10,141 nt of DNA from Methyloceanibacter sp. (GTDB taxonomy: Bacteria > Pseudomonadota > Alphaproteobacteria > Rhizobiales > Methyloligellaceae), in the NCBI GenBank assembly GCA_025449615.1, contig JANWJA010000087.1:1-10141 (forward strand), read 5' to 3'. Below the pieces are notes generated by a model. It was given only the letters and a program-made list of their open reading frames with translations. It was not told the origin of the DNA and did not search any database. Positions 1 through 5,809 of the stretch are shown one piece after another (position 1 is the first letter of the stretch; each line of letters opens with the position of its first letter). Both the position numbers and the translations under genes were made by a program.

Positions 1-172
1 ACTTTACCTTGTGAGCGGGGGCCTTGCTGGCGAAGACGACATTGCCGCTGGCGATATAGGTTTCGACACGGGTGAAGCCGGCTTCTATGCACATGGATTT
101 CAGGGCCGCCATCGGCAACTTGCCGGTGCCGCCGACATTCACCGCGCGCAACAAGGCAATATAGGTCGTCAT
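1..172 (-). CDS. DUF1697 family protein, N-terminal part (runs off left edge)
   Basis: The minus strand opens with ATG at 172 and stays open to the window edge, giving 57 residues that begin MTTYIALLRAVNVGG and continue with a segment containing KLPMAALKSM and TYIASGNVVFAS. That is the typical N-terminus of DUF1697: a hydrophobic strand, then the R-(A/G)-(V/I)-NVGG loop, then the Y-I-x-SGNVVF strand. The family is small (roughly 180 residues), so about a third is visible. Its biochemical function is not established. No good Shine-Dalgarno sequence precedes the ATG. The frame stays open upstream to another ATG at 322, but the family consensus starts at the 172 ATG, so I prefer that. It lies downstream of the tRNA-Arg gene on the same strand. 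The family call is firm; nothing can be said of the missing C-terminus. Confidence 0.85.
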   Translation of the reverse strand, partial: MTTYIALLRAVNVGGTGKLPMAALKSMCIEAGFTRVETYIASGNVVFASKAPAHKVK

Positions 173-473
173 AGCGGAGAGTTTATCACGTGGGGCTACG
201 CGGAATTGGCTCCCGAGATCGGCCCGTTGCTCACTACCCAGACCGTCGAAATGGCCAAGAAACTCGTTAAGGCGCGGATCGCGGTGCGAGACTGCCGACA
301 AGGTCGAGGAGCCCTTGATCATCTTGGGGCGTCGCCCACGGTCTTAATGAGTCGCGTGAGATAGATATAATGACTCTAGGACCCGGTGATAGCGGACACG
401 GGGCGGACACAGCGTTTTAGGTCGTGAGATGGTCCCAAAATTCAACGGTAAATGATTGTATCTTAACGAGAAC
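173..473. other. Intergenic stretch with no convincing gene; tandem GCGGACAC octamers
   Basis: I find no complete protein gene in these 301 bases. The minus-strand frame of the DUF1697 gene stays open here up to a TAA just beyond 340, allowing an optional 50-residue extension from the ATG at 322 that resembles no family I know. Two copies of GCGGACAC lie at 392-399 and 403-410, 11 bases apart, about one helical turn. A perfect TATAAT sits at 366-371 on the plus strand, but with a poor -35 (CTTAAT at 343-348) and no plus-strand gene behind it. No obvious hairpin-plus-T-run terminator follows the tRNA. Confidence 0.6.
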
Positions 474-550
474 TGGCGCGCCCGAAGAGATTCGAACTCC
501 TGACCCCCAGATTCGTAGTCTGGTGCTCTATCCAGCTGAGCTACGGGCGC
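474..550 (-). tRNA. tRNA-Arg, anticodon ACG, with encoded CCA
   Basis: The minus strand folds into a full 77-nt cloverleaf. The acceptor stem is GCGCCCG with CGGGCGC, and the discriminator is G followed by an encoded CCA (476-474). The D stem is GCTC/GAGC. The anticodon stem CCAGA/TCTGG encloses loop CTACGAA, so the anticodon is ACG. The variable loop is short, and the T arm carries the canonical TTCGAAT loop. The ACG anticodon identifies tRNA-Arg reading CGN codons; A34 is normally converted to inosine by TadA. The gene has the same strand as the upstream membrane-protein gene but is separated by 162 bases with palindromes, so it probably has its own promoter. The 3' ends of tRNA genes are common integration sites, and the DNA just past this one (below 474) is poor in genes. 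Confidence 0.97.
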
Positions 551-569
551 CTCTGACCTTTCGATGAAG

Positions 570-618
570 GCGAGCTTGAGCTAACGCCTTTGGCGTTAAT
601 AAAGCGAGGCAGGCTCGC
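570..618. repeat. Nested palindromes upstream of tRNA-Arg
   Basis: An inner perfect 7-bp stem TAACGCC (582-588) / GGCGTTA (592-598) with a 3-base TTT spacer lies within an outer inverted repeat GCGAGC (570-575) / GCTCGC (613-618). Read on the minus strand it sits just before the tRNA. It could be the leader hairpin of the tRNA precursor, part of a terminator for the upstream gene, or a short dispersed repeat. Which of these is right cannot be settled here. Confidence 0.5.
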
Positions 619-627
619 ATGCATCAA
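598..627 (-). promoter_or_regulatory. Candidate sigma70-type promoter for tRNA-Arg
   Basis: On the minus strand, TTGATG (627-622) and TTTATT (603-598) are separated by 18 bases, a plausible -35/-10 pair. Transcription would start around 590 and give a 5' leader of about 40 bases containing the TAACGCC hairpin, to be removed by RNase P. The match is moderate, and alternatives in this spacer cannot be excluded. Confidence 0.3.
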
Positions 628-668
628 GCAAGCCCTACCTAATCGGTCGAAAGCGCAAAGGCAAGGCT

Positions 669-688
669 GACCGGGCGGAAGCCCGGCC
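669..688 (-). terminator. Hairpin after the small membrane-protein gene, possible terminator
   Basis: On the minus strand, 25 bases past the stop codon at 713-715, an 8-bp stem (one G-U pair) with core CCGGGC/GCCCGG closes a TTCC loop. The stem is strong and GC-rich, but only interrupted T residues follow rather than a T run. It may be a weak intrinsic terminator or simply protect the mRNA 3' end of the minus-strand cluster. Confidence 0.4.
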
Positions 689-712
689 GCTTGTTACGAT
701 TTGCCGGAACGC

Positions 713-1147
713 CTAGACTTTGCTGGCGAGAAAGCCGTAGAGCCAGCCCGTAGCCAGGCCCCACCCCGCAAGAATCAGCAGCACCGAAACGAGAAGCTTG
801 GGATCGCCACCAAAAAACAGCGGAAACCGTCCGGTGATCAACGGCACCAGAATGAACACGCCCAAAATCGCGGGCGCGACGATGCCGAAGATCAGGCCCT
901 GGATCGGAAGGCTCCCTCCTGGGATCCAGGCCGCCAGCAGGACAAACAACACGCCCCAAACCCCGCCCCAGAACATGTCGCTGACGACTTGAGGCACGCC
1001 CGTCACCGCCGACGGCTGCATCGACCAGGGCGCGAGCGGGAAAAGTCCCATCGCATAAAGAACGTAGCGTATGAGGTCGTGCACGGTGAAGACCGCGATC
1101 GCTCCGGCAATGAAGCCAAGCGCAAGATGCTTCAGTGAGATGTCCAT
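713..1147 (-). CDS. Small four-helix integral membrane protein, unknown function
   Basis: This encodes a 144-residue protein starting MDISLKHLAL. Hydrophobic segments at about residues 7-30, 57-75, 82-103 and 116-139 suggest four transmembrane helices. The loops are short and there is no recognisable catalytic motif. The second helix region is rich in W/G (SDMFWGGVWGVLF). The start is the ATG at 1147, because GGGGGAG lies 6 bases upstream. An in-frame ATG at 1195 would add 16 charged residues that do not look like part of a membrane protein. I do not recognise the family. The gene follows the sensor kinase by 91 bases on the same strand, so it may be the last gene of that transcript, but the gap is large enough for its own promoter. 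The protein is clearly membrane-bound; its role is unknown. Confidence 0.75.
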   Translation of the reverse strand: MDISLKHLALGFIAGAIAVFTVHDLIRYVLYAMGLFPLAPWSMQPSAVTGVPQVVSDMFWGGVWGVLFVLLAAWIPGGSLPIQGLIFGIVAPAILGVFILVPLITGRFPLFFGGDPKLLVSVLLILAGWGLATGWLYGFLASKV

Positions 1148-1153
1148 GTTCAA

Positions 1154-1160
1154 CTCCCCC
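1154..1160 (-). promoter_or_regulatory. Ribosome binding site fixing the start of the small membrane protein
   Basis: GGGGGAG on the minus strand lies 6 bases before the ATG at 1147. The longer reading from 1195 has no comparable site. Confidence 0.7.
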
Positions 1161-1238
1161 GGTGGTCTTCTTAGTTCGACTTCTACGGCATCCATTCAAT
1201 CCGTGTCGGCTCATGGCCGCATACGCCTTGAAGGCCTA

Positions 1239-2711
1239 TCAGGCGCTCTTGCGGCGCACGCGATCGATATTGACCACAACATCGGGGATGGTGACGCGGA
1301 AGGTCGCGCCACCGTCGTTCTTGACGAGTGCGATCTGGCCGCCATGGGCCTCGACCAACTCTGCCGCGATGGCGAGACCGAGACCGGTTCCGCCTTTGCG
1401 CGCCACGCTTTGAAATGCCTTGAAGAGATGCGCCCGTGCTTGCTCCGGCACGCCGGGTCCGGTGTCGCTGATTTCGACGACGATGACGGAGCCTTCGCGG
1501 CGCGCCAGCACCATGATCTCGCCGCAGCCGCTGCCGCCGTCTTCGCTGTCCAGCGCCTGTAGCGCGTTGCGGGTCAAATTGGTCAACACGCGATAAAGCT
1601 GGTCGCGGTCGGCATCGATCTCGAGCTCCGGGTCGATGTCGAGATTCCAGGCGATCAGATTCGGACGCGGCAGCCCCAGACTGTCGCCGACCTCGCCGAC
1701 GAGAGGACGGAGCGGGAAGCGCTGGCGGTTCGGCGGCGTCTCCTGGGCTTGACCGTAATCGAGGGTGCGCGCGCAAAGCCTGATGGCGCGGTCGAGCGAA
1801 GCGAGCAGTTTTGGCACCAGGGCCTGCACGCGGGGATCGTTGACCGTGCCCAAGCGATCGGAGAGCAGCTGTGCGCTCGACAAGATGTTGCGCAAGTCAT
1901 GACTGATCTTGCTCACGGCGAGACCCAGTGCTGCGAGCCGGCTCTTTTGCGACAGCGTGCCGGCAAGCTCGGTCTGCATGGCGGAGAGCTCGCGCTCCGC
2001 GGTGCCAATCTCATCACGCCGTCCCGACGGCGCGATGATGCGCGTGGGATCCTCGGGTCGTTCGCTGAATCGGACGATGTTCCAGGTGAGCTTCGTCATC
2101 GGCTTCACCAGCAGCCAATCGAGCGAGAGGTAGACCAAAGCAGCGGTGATGATCGAGATCAGAATCGACAGGCCGAGAATATCGAGGCCATAGCGGATCA
2201 TCGCCGTCTTCAGTGGCCCCTCTCCCATCACCACCTCGACGAACTCACCCTTCTTCAAGCCGGACTCGCCGATCACCCGAATGGCGCGGTCGTCGGGCGC
2301 CACATAGACCATGAGAGCGTCGGTGATGAGGGACAGCCATGACGCCTCGCGAAGATCGTAATGCGCGTCGATCTGCGCCGGCATATCCATCTCGATGATG
2401 AGCTCGCGTTGGTCGGCGCGTTTCACCGCGATGGCCTTCACCTTGGCGCTCTCGAGCAACTCGTCGCGAAGCGCTTTGGGAAGTTGGCCGCCGGGAGCCG
2501 CATCGGCCGCGAACGAGGCGATCTTCGCCGCTTCCAGCCTTTCCATCAGCCACTGGCGGCGAAAATTGGAGACCGAAGGCACGAAGACAAAGATTTCGGA
2601 AACCATCACGAAGAGAATGGTGAGTAGCAGCAGCTTGGCCGACAGGCCGGGCTCATATCGCGGCCGCGGCTTACGGGCTATCTCGGTCGTGCTTGGTTGG
2701 TTCTCGTTCAA
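1239..2711 (-). CDS. Membrane sensor histidine kinase (HAMP-HisKA-HATPase)
   Basis: This 490-residue protein is a two-component sensor kinase. A first membrane helix lies at about 24-46, followed by a roughly 130-residue presumed periplasmic sensor region (47-174), a second helix at 175-198 and a HAMP-like linker (about 199-255). The H-box KISHDLRNILSS places the phospho-acceptor at His271. The ATP-binding domain has the N-box NLTRNALQAL (Asn382), G1 DTGPGVP (Asp416), an LFKAF segment and G2 GGTGLGLAIA (440-449). All catalytic motifs look intact. The start codon is TTG at 2711: upstream the frame meets the stop of the preceding gene without an ATG or GTG, and the next Met (residue 36) is inside the first helix. 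It lies 42 bases behind the oxidoreductase gene, so co-transcription is likely. No response regulator is encoded nearby, so its partner and signal are unknown. Confidence 0.93.
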   Translation of the reverse strand: MNENQPSTTEIARKPRPRYEPGLSAKLLLLTILFVMVSEIFVFVPSVSNFRRQWLMERLEAAKIASFAADAAPGGQLPKALRDELLESAKVKAIAVKRADQRELIIEMDMPAQIDAHYDLREASWLSLITDALMVYVAPDDRAIRVIGESGLKKGEFVEVVMGEGPLKTAMIRYGLDILGLSILISIITAALVYLSLDWLLVKPMTKLTWNIVRFSERPEDPTRIIAPSGRRDEIGTAERELSAMQTELAGTLSQKSRLAALGLAVSKISHDLRNILSSAQLLSDRLGTVNDPRVQALVPKLLASLDRAIRLCARTLDYGQAQETPPNRQRFPLRPLVGEVGDSLGLPRPNLIAWNLDIDPELEIDADRDQLYRVLTNLTRNALQALDSEDGGSGCGEIMVLARREGSVIVVEISDTGPGVPEQARAHLFKAFQSVARKGGTGLGLAIAAELVEAHGGQIALVKNDGGATFRVTIPDVVVNIDRVRRKSA

Positions 2712-2753
2712 CGGCTTGTACTCGCTATCGCCGGCCGAAATCCGCCGCAGGCG

Positions 2754-4178
2754 CTAGCCGAAGCGGCGGAGGAAGCCAATGATGCTACGAAGCCAGCCCT
2801 TCGTCAAAGTCGGTTGATAATAGGCGTAAGCAACTCGTTTAGAGAGCTCAGACAGGGTCGGATAGGGGAAGATGATCGTGGTCAGGTCGCCGATTTTCAT
2901 CTCTTTCTGCATGGCCATGGCCCAAAGCTGAACCATCTCGCCGGCTTCCGCGCCGACGATGGTGCAACCGAGAATGGTCCCGTTTCGCTTGGTGATGGCC
3001 TTGATGAAACCTTCGGTCTTGCGCTCGGTCTGCGCCCGGTCGTTGTCGGCGTAAGGGAAGCGCATGATGCGGATCTTGCGATATTTCTTCCTTGCCTCGG
3101 CCTCGGTCAGGCCGATCTGGGCGAGCTCCGGGTCGGTATAGGTCACGCGCGGAATGTTTGCCGTGCTCGCCTTCGGGCGAAGGCGGACCAGAGCGTTCCG
3201 GATCACGATGCCGGCATGATAGTTGGCGAGGTGAGTGAATTGCGGCCCGCCGATCACGTCGCCGATGGCGTAAATCTTCGAATTCGAAGTCACGAGGTGC
3301 GTATTCACCTTGATGCCCTTGTCGTCGAATTTGACCCCGGCGCGCTCTAGGCTCAGCGTCTTGACGTTCGGCTTCCGCCCGGTCGCGATCAAGAGATGAC
3401 TTCCCTTGATGACGTCGGTCTCACCGTCCTTACCGAGATAGACGGCGACGCCCTGCACGGACCGCTCGACCCGCTCGACTCGCGCACCGGCATGAAACAG
3501 CACGCCCGATTTGGTCAGGTGGTCGAGCACGACGCGCGCAGCTTCCTCGTCCTCGCGGCCGAGAATGGTGGCCGCCTCGATGACGGTGACGTGAGAGCCG
3601 AGCATGCGGTAGGCTTGCGCCAACTCAATGCCGATCGGACCGCCGCCGACGATGATCAGATGCTGGATGCGGTCGGCGACATCGAAGATCGTCTCGTTGG
3701 TGAAATACGGCACTTCATTGACGCCGGGGATTGGCGGGATGATCGGCGAAGAGCCCGTCGCCACGACGAAGCGTCTGGCGCGAATCAGCACGCGCCCGGC
3801 CTCCACCGTGTTCTTGTCGAGGAAATTTGCGGTGGCGTGGATGACGCGGACGCCGAGCCCGGTAAAGCGCTCCGCGGAGTCGTTCGGTGCGATGGCGGCG
3901 ATGACGCCGTGCACGTGGTCGTGGACCTTGCGGTAGTCGATCTGCGCCTCGATGACGTCGATGCCGAAATCGATGGCGTTCCGCACCGCCTCCGCACGCT
4001 TGCCTGCCGCGAGCAGCGCCTTGGAAGGGACACAGCCATAATTGAGACAGTCGCCGCCCATCTTGCCCTTCTCGATGAGCACTACGGGCACGCCGAATTG
4101 CGCCGCCGCCGCGGCCACGGAGAGGCCGCCCGAGCCCGCGCCAATGACGCAGAGATCGGGTTTCAGAACCTCTTCCAT
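2754..4178 (-). CDS. FAD/NAD(P) disulfide oxidoreductase, LPD/mercuric-reductase-like
   Basis: This 474-residue class I flavin disulfide reductase begins with the FAD-binding GAGSGG (13-18). The redox-active pair Cys44/Cys49 lies in GGDCLNYGCVPSKALL. ATGS follows at 140-143, then the NAD(P)-binding GGGPIGIE (178-185), the second FAD motif YAIGD (303-307) and a C-terminal dimerisation domain. At the active-site C-terminus, where lipoamide dehydrogenase has HxHPTxxE with a catalytic His, this protein reads FPYPTLSE with Tyr439. Tyr at this position is known in mercuric reductase, but the N-terminal metal-binding domain and the C-terminal Cys pair of MerA are missing, so Hg(II) reduction is unlikely. 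The substrate is unknown. A GGGGGAG site 6 bases before the ATG supports the start. It lies 28 bases after the TVP38-family gene. Family knowledge includes natural fusions of TVP38 with such reductases, which supports a functional link. Confidence 0.92.
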   Translation of the reverse strand: MEEVLKPDLCVIGAGSGGLSVAAAAAQFGVPVVLIEKGKMGGDCLNYGCVPSKALLAAGKRAEAVRNAIDFGIDVIEAQIDYRKVHDHVHGVIAAIAPNDSAERFTGLGVRVIHATANFLDKNTVEAGRVLIRARRFVVATGSSPIIPPIPGVNEVPYFTNETIFDVADRIQHLIIVGGGPIGIELAQAYRMLGSHVTVIEAATILGREDEEAARVVLDHLTKSGVLFHAGARVERVERSVQGVAVYLGKDGETDVIKGSHLLIATGRKPNVKTLSLERAGVKFDDKGIKVNTHLVTSNSKIYAIGDVIGGPQFTHLANYHAGIVIRNALVRLRPKASTANIPRVTYTDPELAQIGLTEAEARKKYRKIRIMRFPYADNDRAQTERKTEGFIKAITKRNGTILGCTIVGAEAGEMVQLWAMAMQKEMKIGDLTTIIFPYPTLSELSKRVAYAYYQPTLTKGWLRSIIGFLRRFG

Positions 4179-4206
4179 TACGATCTCCCCCTCTCCGCCC
4201 TGCTCC

Positions 4207-5031
4207 CTAAGACGCGCGCCGGAGACGTTTGATCAGAAGCGGGAGCATTGCTGCGAGGCCCAAGGCGACCAATCCCGCGATCAGCTCCGGCGTCAGCAAC
4301 GCTTTCGGGTCGAGCACGAACGGACATGACTCTTGGGCATTAGATCCCATTTTGGCAAGGCAGGATTGATGCGCCGCTTGCTGGGCCTCGACCAAACTAT
4401 CAAGCCCTCTTCCGGCTATGGAATAGGCAAAAGTTCCCGGGATGATGCCGATCAGGGTCGCGAGCGCGTAGGTGGACAGGCTCACCCCAAGCAAAGCTGG
4501 CGCGAGATTGACCAGCCAAAACGGAAAGGCCGGTACGAGCCTGAGGAAGAGGAGATAGCTGAAAGCGTCTTCCTGGAAGCCCTTGCGCAAGCGTTCGAGC
4601 CAAGGCGCGGCTTTGCCGGCAAGAGCCTCGCTCAACGTGCTGCGGGCGACGAGAAAAACGAAGATGGCGCCGATGGTTGCGGCAATAATTGCGGCGACGC
4701 CGCCCCAAAACCAACCGAACAGGAAGCCGCCCGCAATGGTCATCACCGCACCGCCGGGCAGCGACAAGGCGACGATGACGGCATAAAGGCCGATAAAGGC
4801 GAGGACACTCAACACGGGGTTTTCGGCGATCAGGGCGGAAAGCTCTCCGCGACGTGCGGCAAGCTCTTCCAAAGTGAGGTGGCGTTGCCATCCCATGGCG
4901 AAAACGAAGGCACATGCGCCAACCAGAAGGAACAGCGGCCAAAATCGCTTGAGCCAGGCGCCCGCCTGGCTTGCATGATGCGACACTTGGCTCATCCGTC
5001 CGACCTGTCCTGAAAGTTGCTCGTTACTCAT
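4207..5031 (-). CDS. TVP38/TMEM64 (DedA-superfamily) membrane protein
   Basis: This is a 274-residue inner-membrane protein when started at the ATG at 5031. A first helix lies at about 31-47. The family core follows: LPGGAVMTIAGGFLFGW (about 91-107), a G/A-rich helix ending FLVAR, the re-entrant RLVPAFPFWLVN (about 164-175), then GIIPGTFAYSIAG (about 195-207), and a final helix at about 250-267 with a basic tail KRLRR. The TVP38/VTT family is related to DedA proteins and eukaryotic TMEM41B/VMP1 lipid scramblases. A loop near the C-terminus carries Cys224 and Cys236. The start is uncertain: 5031 has no clear ribosome site, the ATG at 4995 (MSQVSHH) has a partial AGG, and the frame stays open to 5118. 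It is the first gene of the minus-strand cluster and is divergent from rpmH. Confidence 0.88.
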   Translation of the reverse strand: MSNEQLSGQVGRMSQVSHHASQAGAWLKRFWPLFLLVGACAFVFAMGWQRHLTLEELAARRGELSALIAENPVLSVLAFIGLYAVIVALSLPGGAVMTIAGGFLFGWFWGGVAAIIAATIGAIFVFLVARSTLSEALAGKAAPWLERLRKGFQEDAFSYLLFLRLVPAFPFWLVNLAPALLGVSLSTYALATLIGIIPGTFAYSIAGRGLDSLVEAQQAAHQSCLAKMGSNAQESCPFVLDPKALLTPELIAGLVALGLAAMLPLLIKRLRRAS

Positions 5032-5043
5032 AGGCGAAGCCGC

Positions 5044-5115
5044 AGGTCCCGGAAAATGGTCTCTCGCGGCTTCGTGATCGCGCGTCAGGCACCAAATTGA
5101 CGCTTCCGGGGACCT
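5044..5115. repeat. Long-range inverted repeat upstream of the TVP38 gene
   Basis: AGGTCCCGGAA (5044-5054) and TTCCGGGGACCT (5104-5115) are inverted copies differing by a single extra base, with 49 bases between them. They lie just upstream of the preferred TVP38 start codon, so on the minus strand they could form a stem in the mRNA leader or serve as paired protein-binding sites. No known regulator motif is recognised. Confidence 0.4.
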
Positions 5116-5135
5116 CAACGGACCGAGGGCCCGGA

Positions 5136-5164
5136 TTGACTTGGGCGCCCAGCCCCCCTATAAG
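5136..5164 (+). promoter_or_regulatory. Sigma70-type promoter of the rpmH operon
   Basis: TTGACT (5136-5141) and TATAAG (5159-5164) are separated by exactly 17 bases, close to the housekeeping consensus. The start point would fall near 5171, giving an mRNA leader of about 25 bases before the rpmH GTG. The spacer contains the perfect palindrome TGGGCGCCCA (5142-5151). Confidence 0.75.
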
Positions 5165-5196
5165 CGCCAAACTCTGCCAATTTTTGGAGAAGCGGC

Positions 5197-5331
5197 GTGA
5201 AACGCACCTATCAGCCATCGAGGCTCGTCCGCAAGCGGCGCCACGGATTTCGTGAGCGCATGTCGACGCCGGGCGGCCGGAAAGTGCTGGCAAGGCGGCG
5301 AGCCAAAGGGCGCAAGCGTCTTTCGGCTTGA
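5197..5331 (+). CDS. rpmH: 50S ribosomal protein L34
   Basis: This encodes a 44-residue, highly basic protein starting at [23 protein letters not shown], followed by [24 protein letters not shown]. Both its length and the conserved KRTYQPS...R.HGFR.RM.T..GR.VL..RR.KGR..L pattern are those of bacterial L34, a component of the large ribosomal subunit that binds 23S rRNA. GGAGA at 5186-5190, 6 bases upstream, supports the GTG start. It is the first gene behind a strong promoter and is followed after 22 bases by rnpA, the standard bacterial arrangement. Confidence 0.97.
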   Translation: MKRTYQPSRLVRKRRHGFRERMSTPGGRKVLARRRAKGRKRLSA

Positions 5332-5353
5332 GGCCTAATCTTCCCCTGCCCTG

Positions 5354-5719
5354 GTGACGGCAATCGGACGCCTAAAGACCCGCAAAGAATTTCTCTATGT
5401 CAGGGACGGCGCACGTTTTGTGACGCCGGGCCTCGTGCTGCAAGCGCGCGTGCGACCCGAGCCGGAGACCTTAGACCCGAGCTCCCGGTTCGGCTTTACC
5501 GCCAGCCGGGCCATTGGCGGCGCGGTCAAACGCAACCGGGCGCGGCGGCGCTTGAAAGAGGCGGTGCGGCTCGCAGGCCCCACAAGCGCGGTCGAAGGCT
5601 ATGATTATGTCTTGATCGCAAGGGAAGGCACGTTACAACGGCGCTTCACCGAGCTCGTCAGAGACCTCGAGCGCGCGCTGATCAAGGTGCACGAACCGAA
5701 AAGGCCAAGACCGTCCTGA
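5354..5719 (+). CDS. rnpA: Ribonuclease P protein component
   Basis: This 121-residue basic protein assists the RNase P RNA in removing 5' leaders from precursor tRNAs. The N-terminal GRLKTRKEFLYVRDGARF matches the family's RLKxRxEF start. The signature RNR region is present as AIGGAVKRNRARRRLKEAVR (54-73), with Arg/Lys residues that contact RNA. The family's conserved YDYVLIAR strand follows at 83-90. The length is normal. The start is a GTG at 5354, without a clear ribosome site; translation may be coupled to rpmH, whose stop is 22 bases upstream. The C-terminal tail KRPRPS is basic and probably disordered. yidD does not follow it, as it does in many bacteria. Confidence 0.96.
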   Translation: MTAIGRLKTRKEFLYVRDGARFVTPGLVLQARVRPEPETLDPSSRFGFTASRAIGGAVKRNRARRRLKEAVRLAGPTSAVEGYDYVLIAREGTLQRRFTELVRDLERALIKVHEPKRPRPS

Positions 5720-5809
5720 CGGGGTAGCCGTCACTCTCCGAAATCGCCCTACGCTCGCTAGAGCTCGCGGCACCTCAAGCGAAAAGCGTCACTCAAGCAA
5801 AGAAGCGAC

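Noticed and set aside
11..364. Plus-strand open frame at the left edge (117 codons)
   Set aside because: Its first half is antisense to the well-matched DUF1697 N-terminus and the product resembles nothing known.
366..371. Perfect TATAAT on the plus strand as a promoter
   Set aside because: The -35 region is poor and no plus-strand gene or RNA follows before the oppositely oriented tRNA.
2754..4178. Calling the oxidoreductase a mercuric reductase (merA)
   Set aside because: The C-terminal Cys pair and N-terminal heavy-metal domain are missing and no merR, merT or merP is nearby.
3396..4232. Long plus-strand open frame (278 codons) across the oxidoreductase gene
   Set aside because: It lies antisense to a gene with clear FAD, NAD(P) and redox-Cys motifs; its own translation has no family motifs and is typical of open antisense frames in GC-rich DNA.
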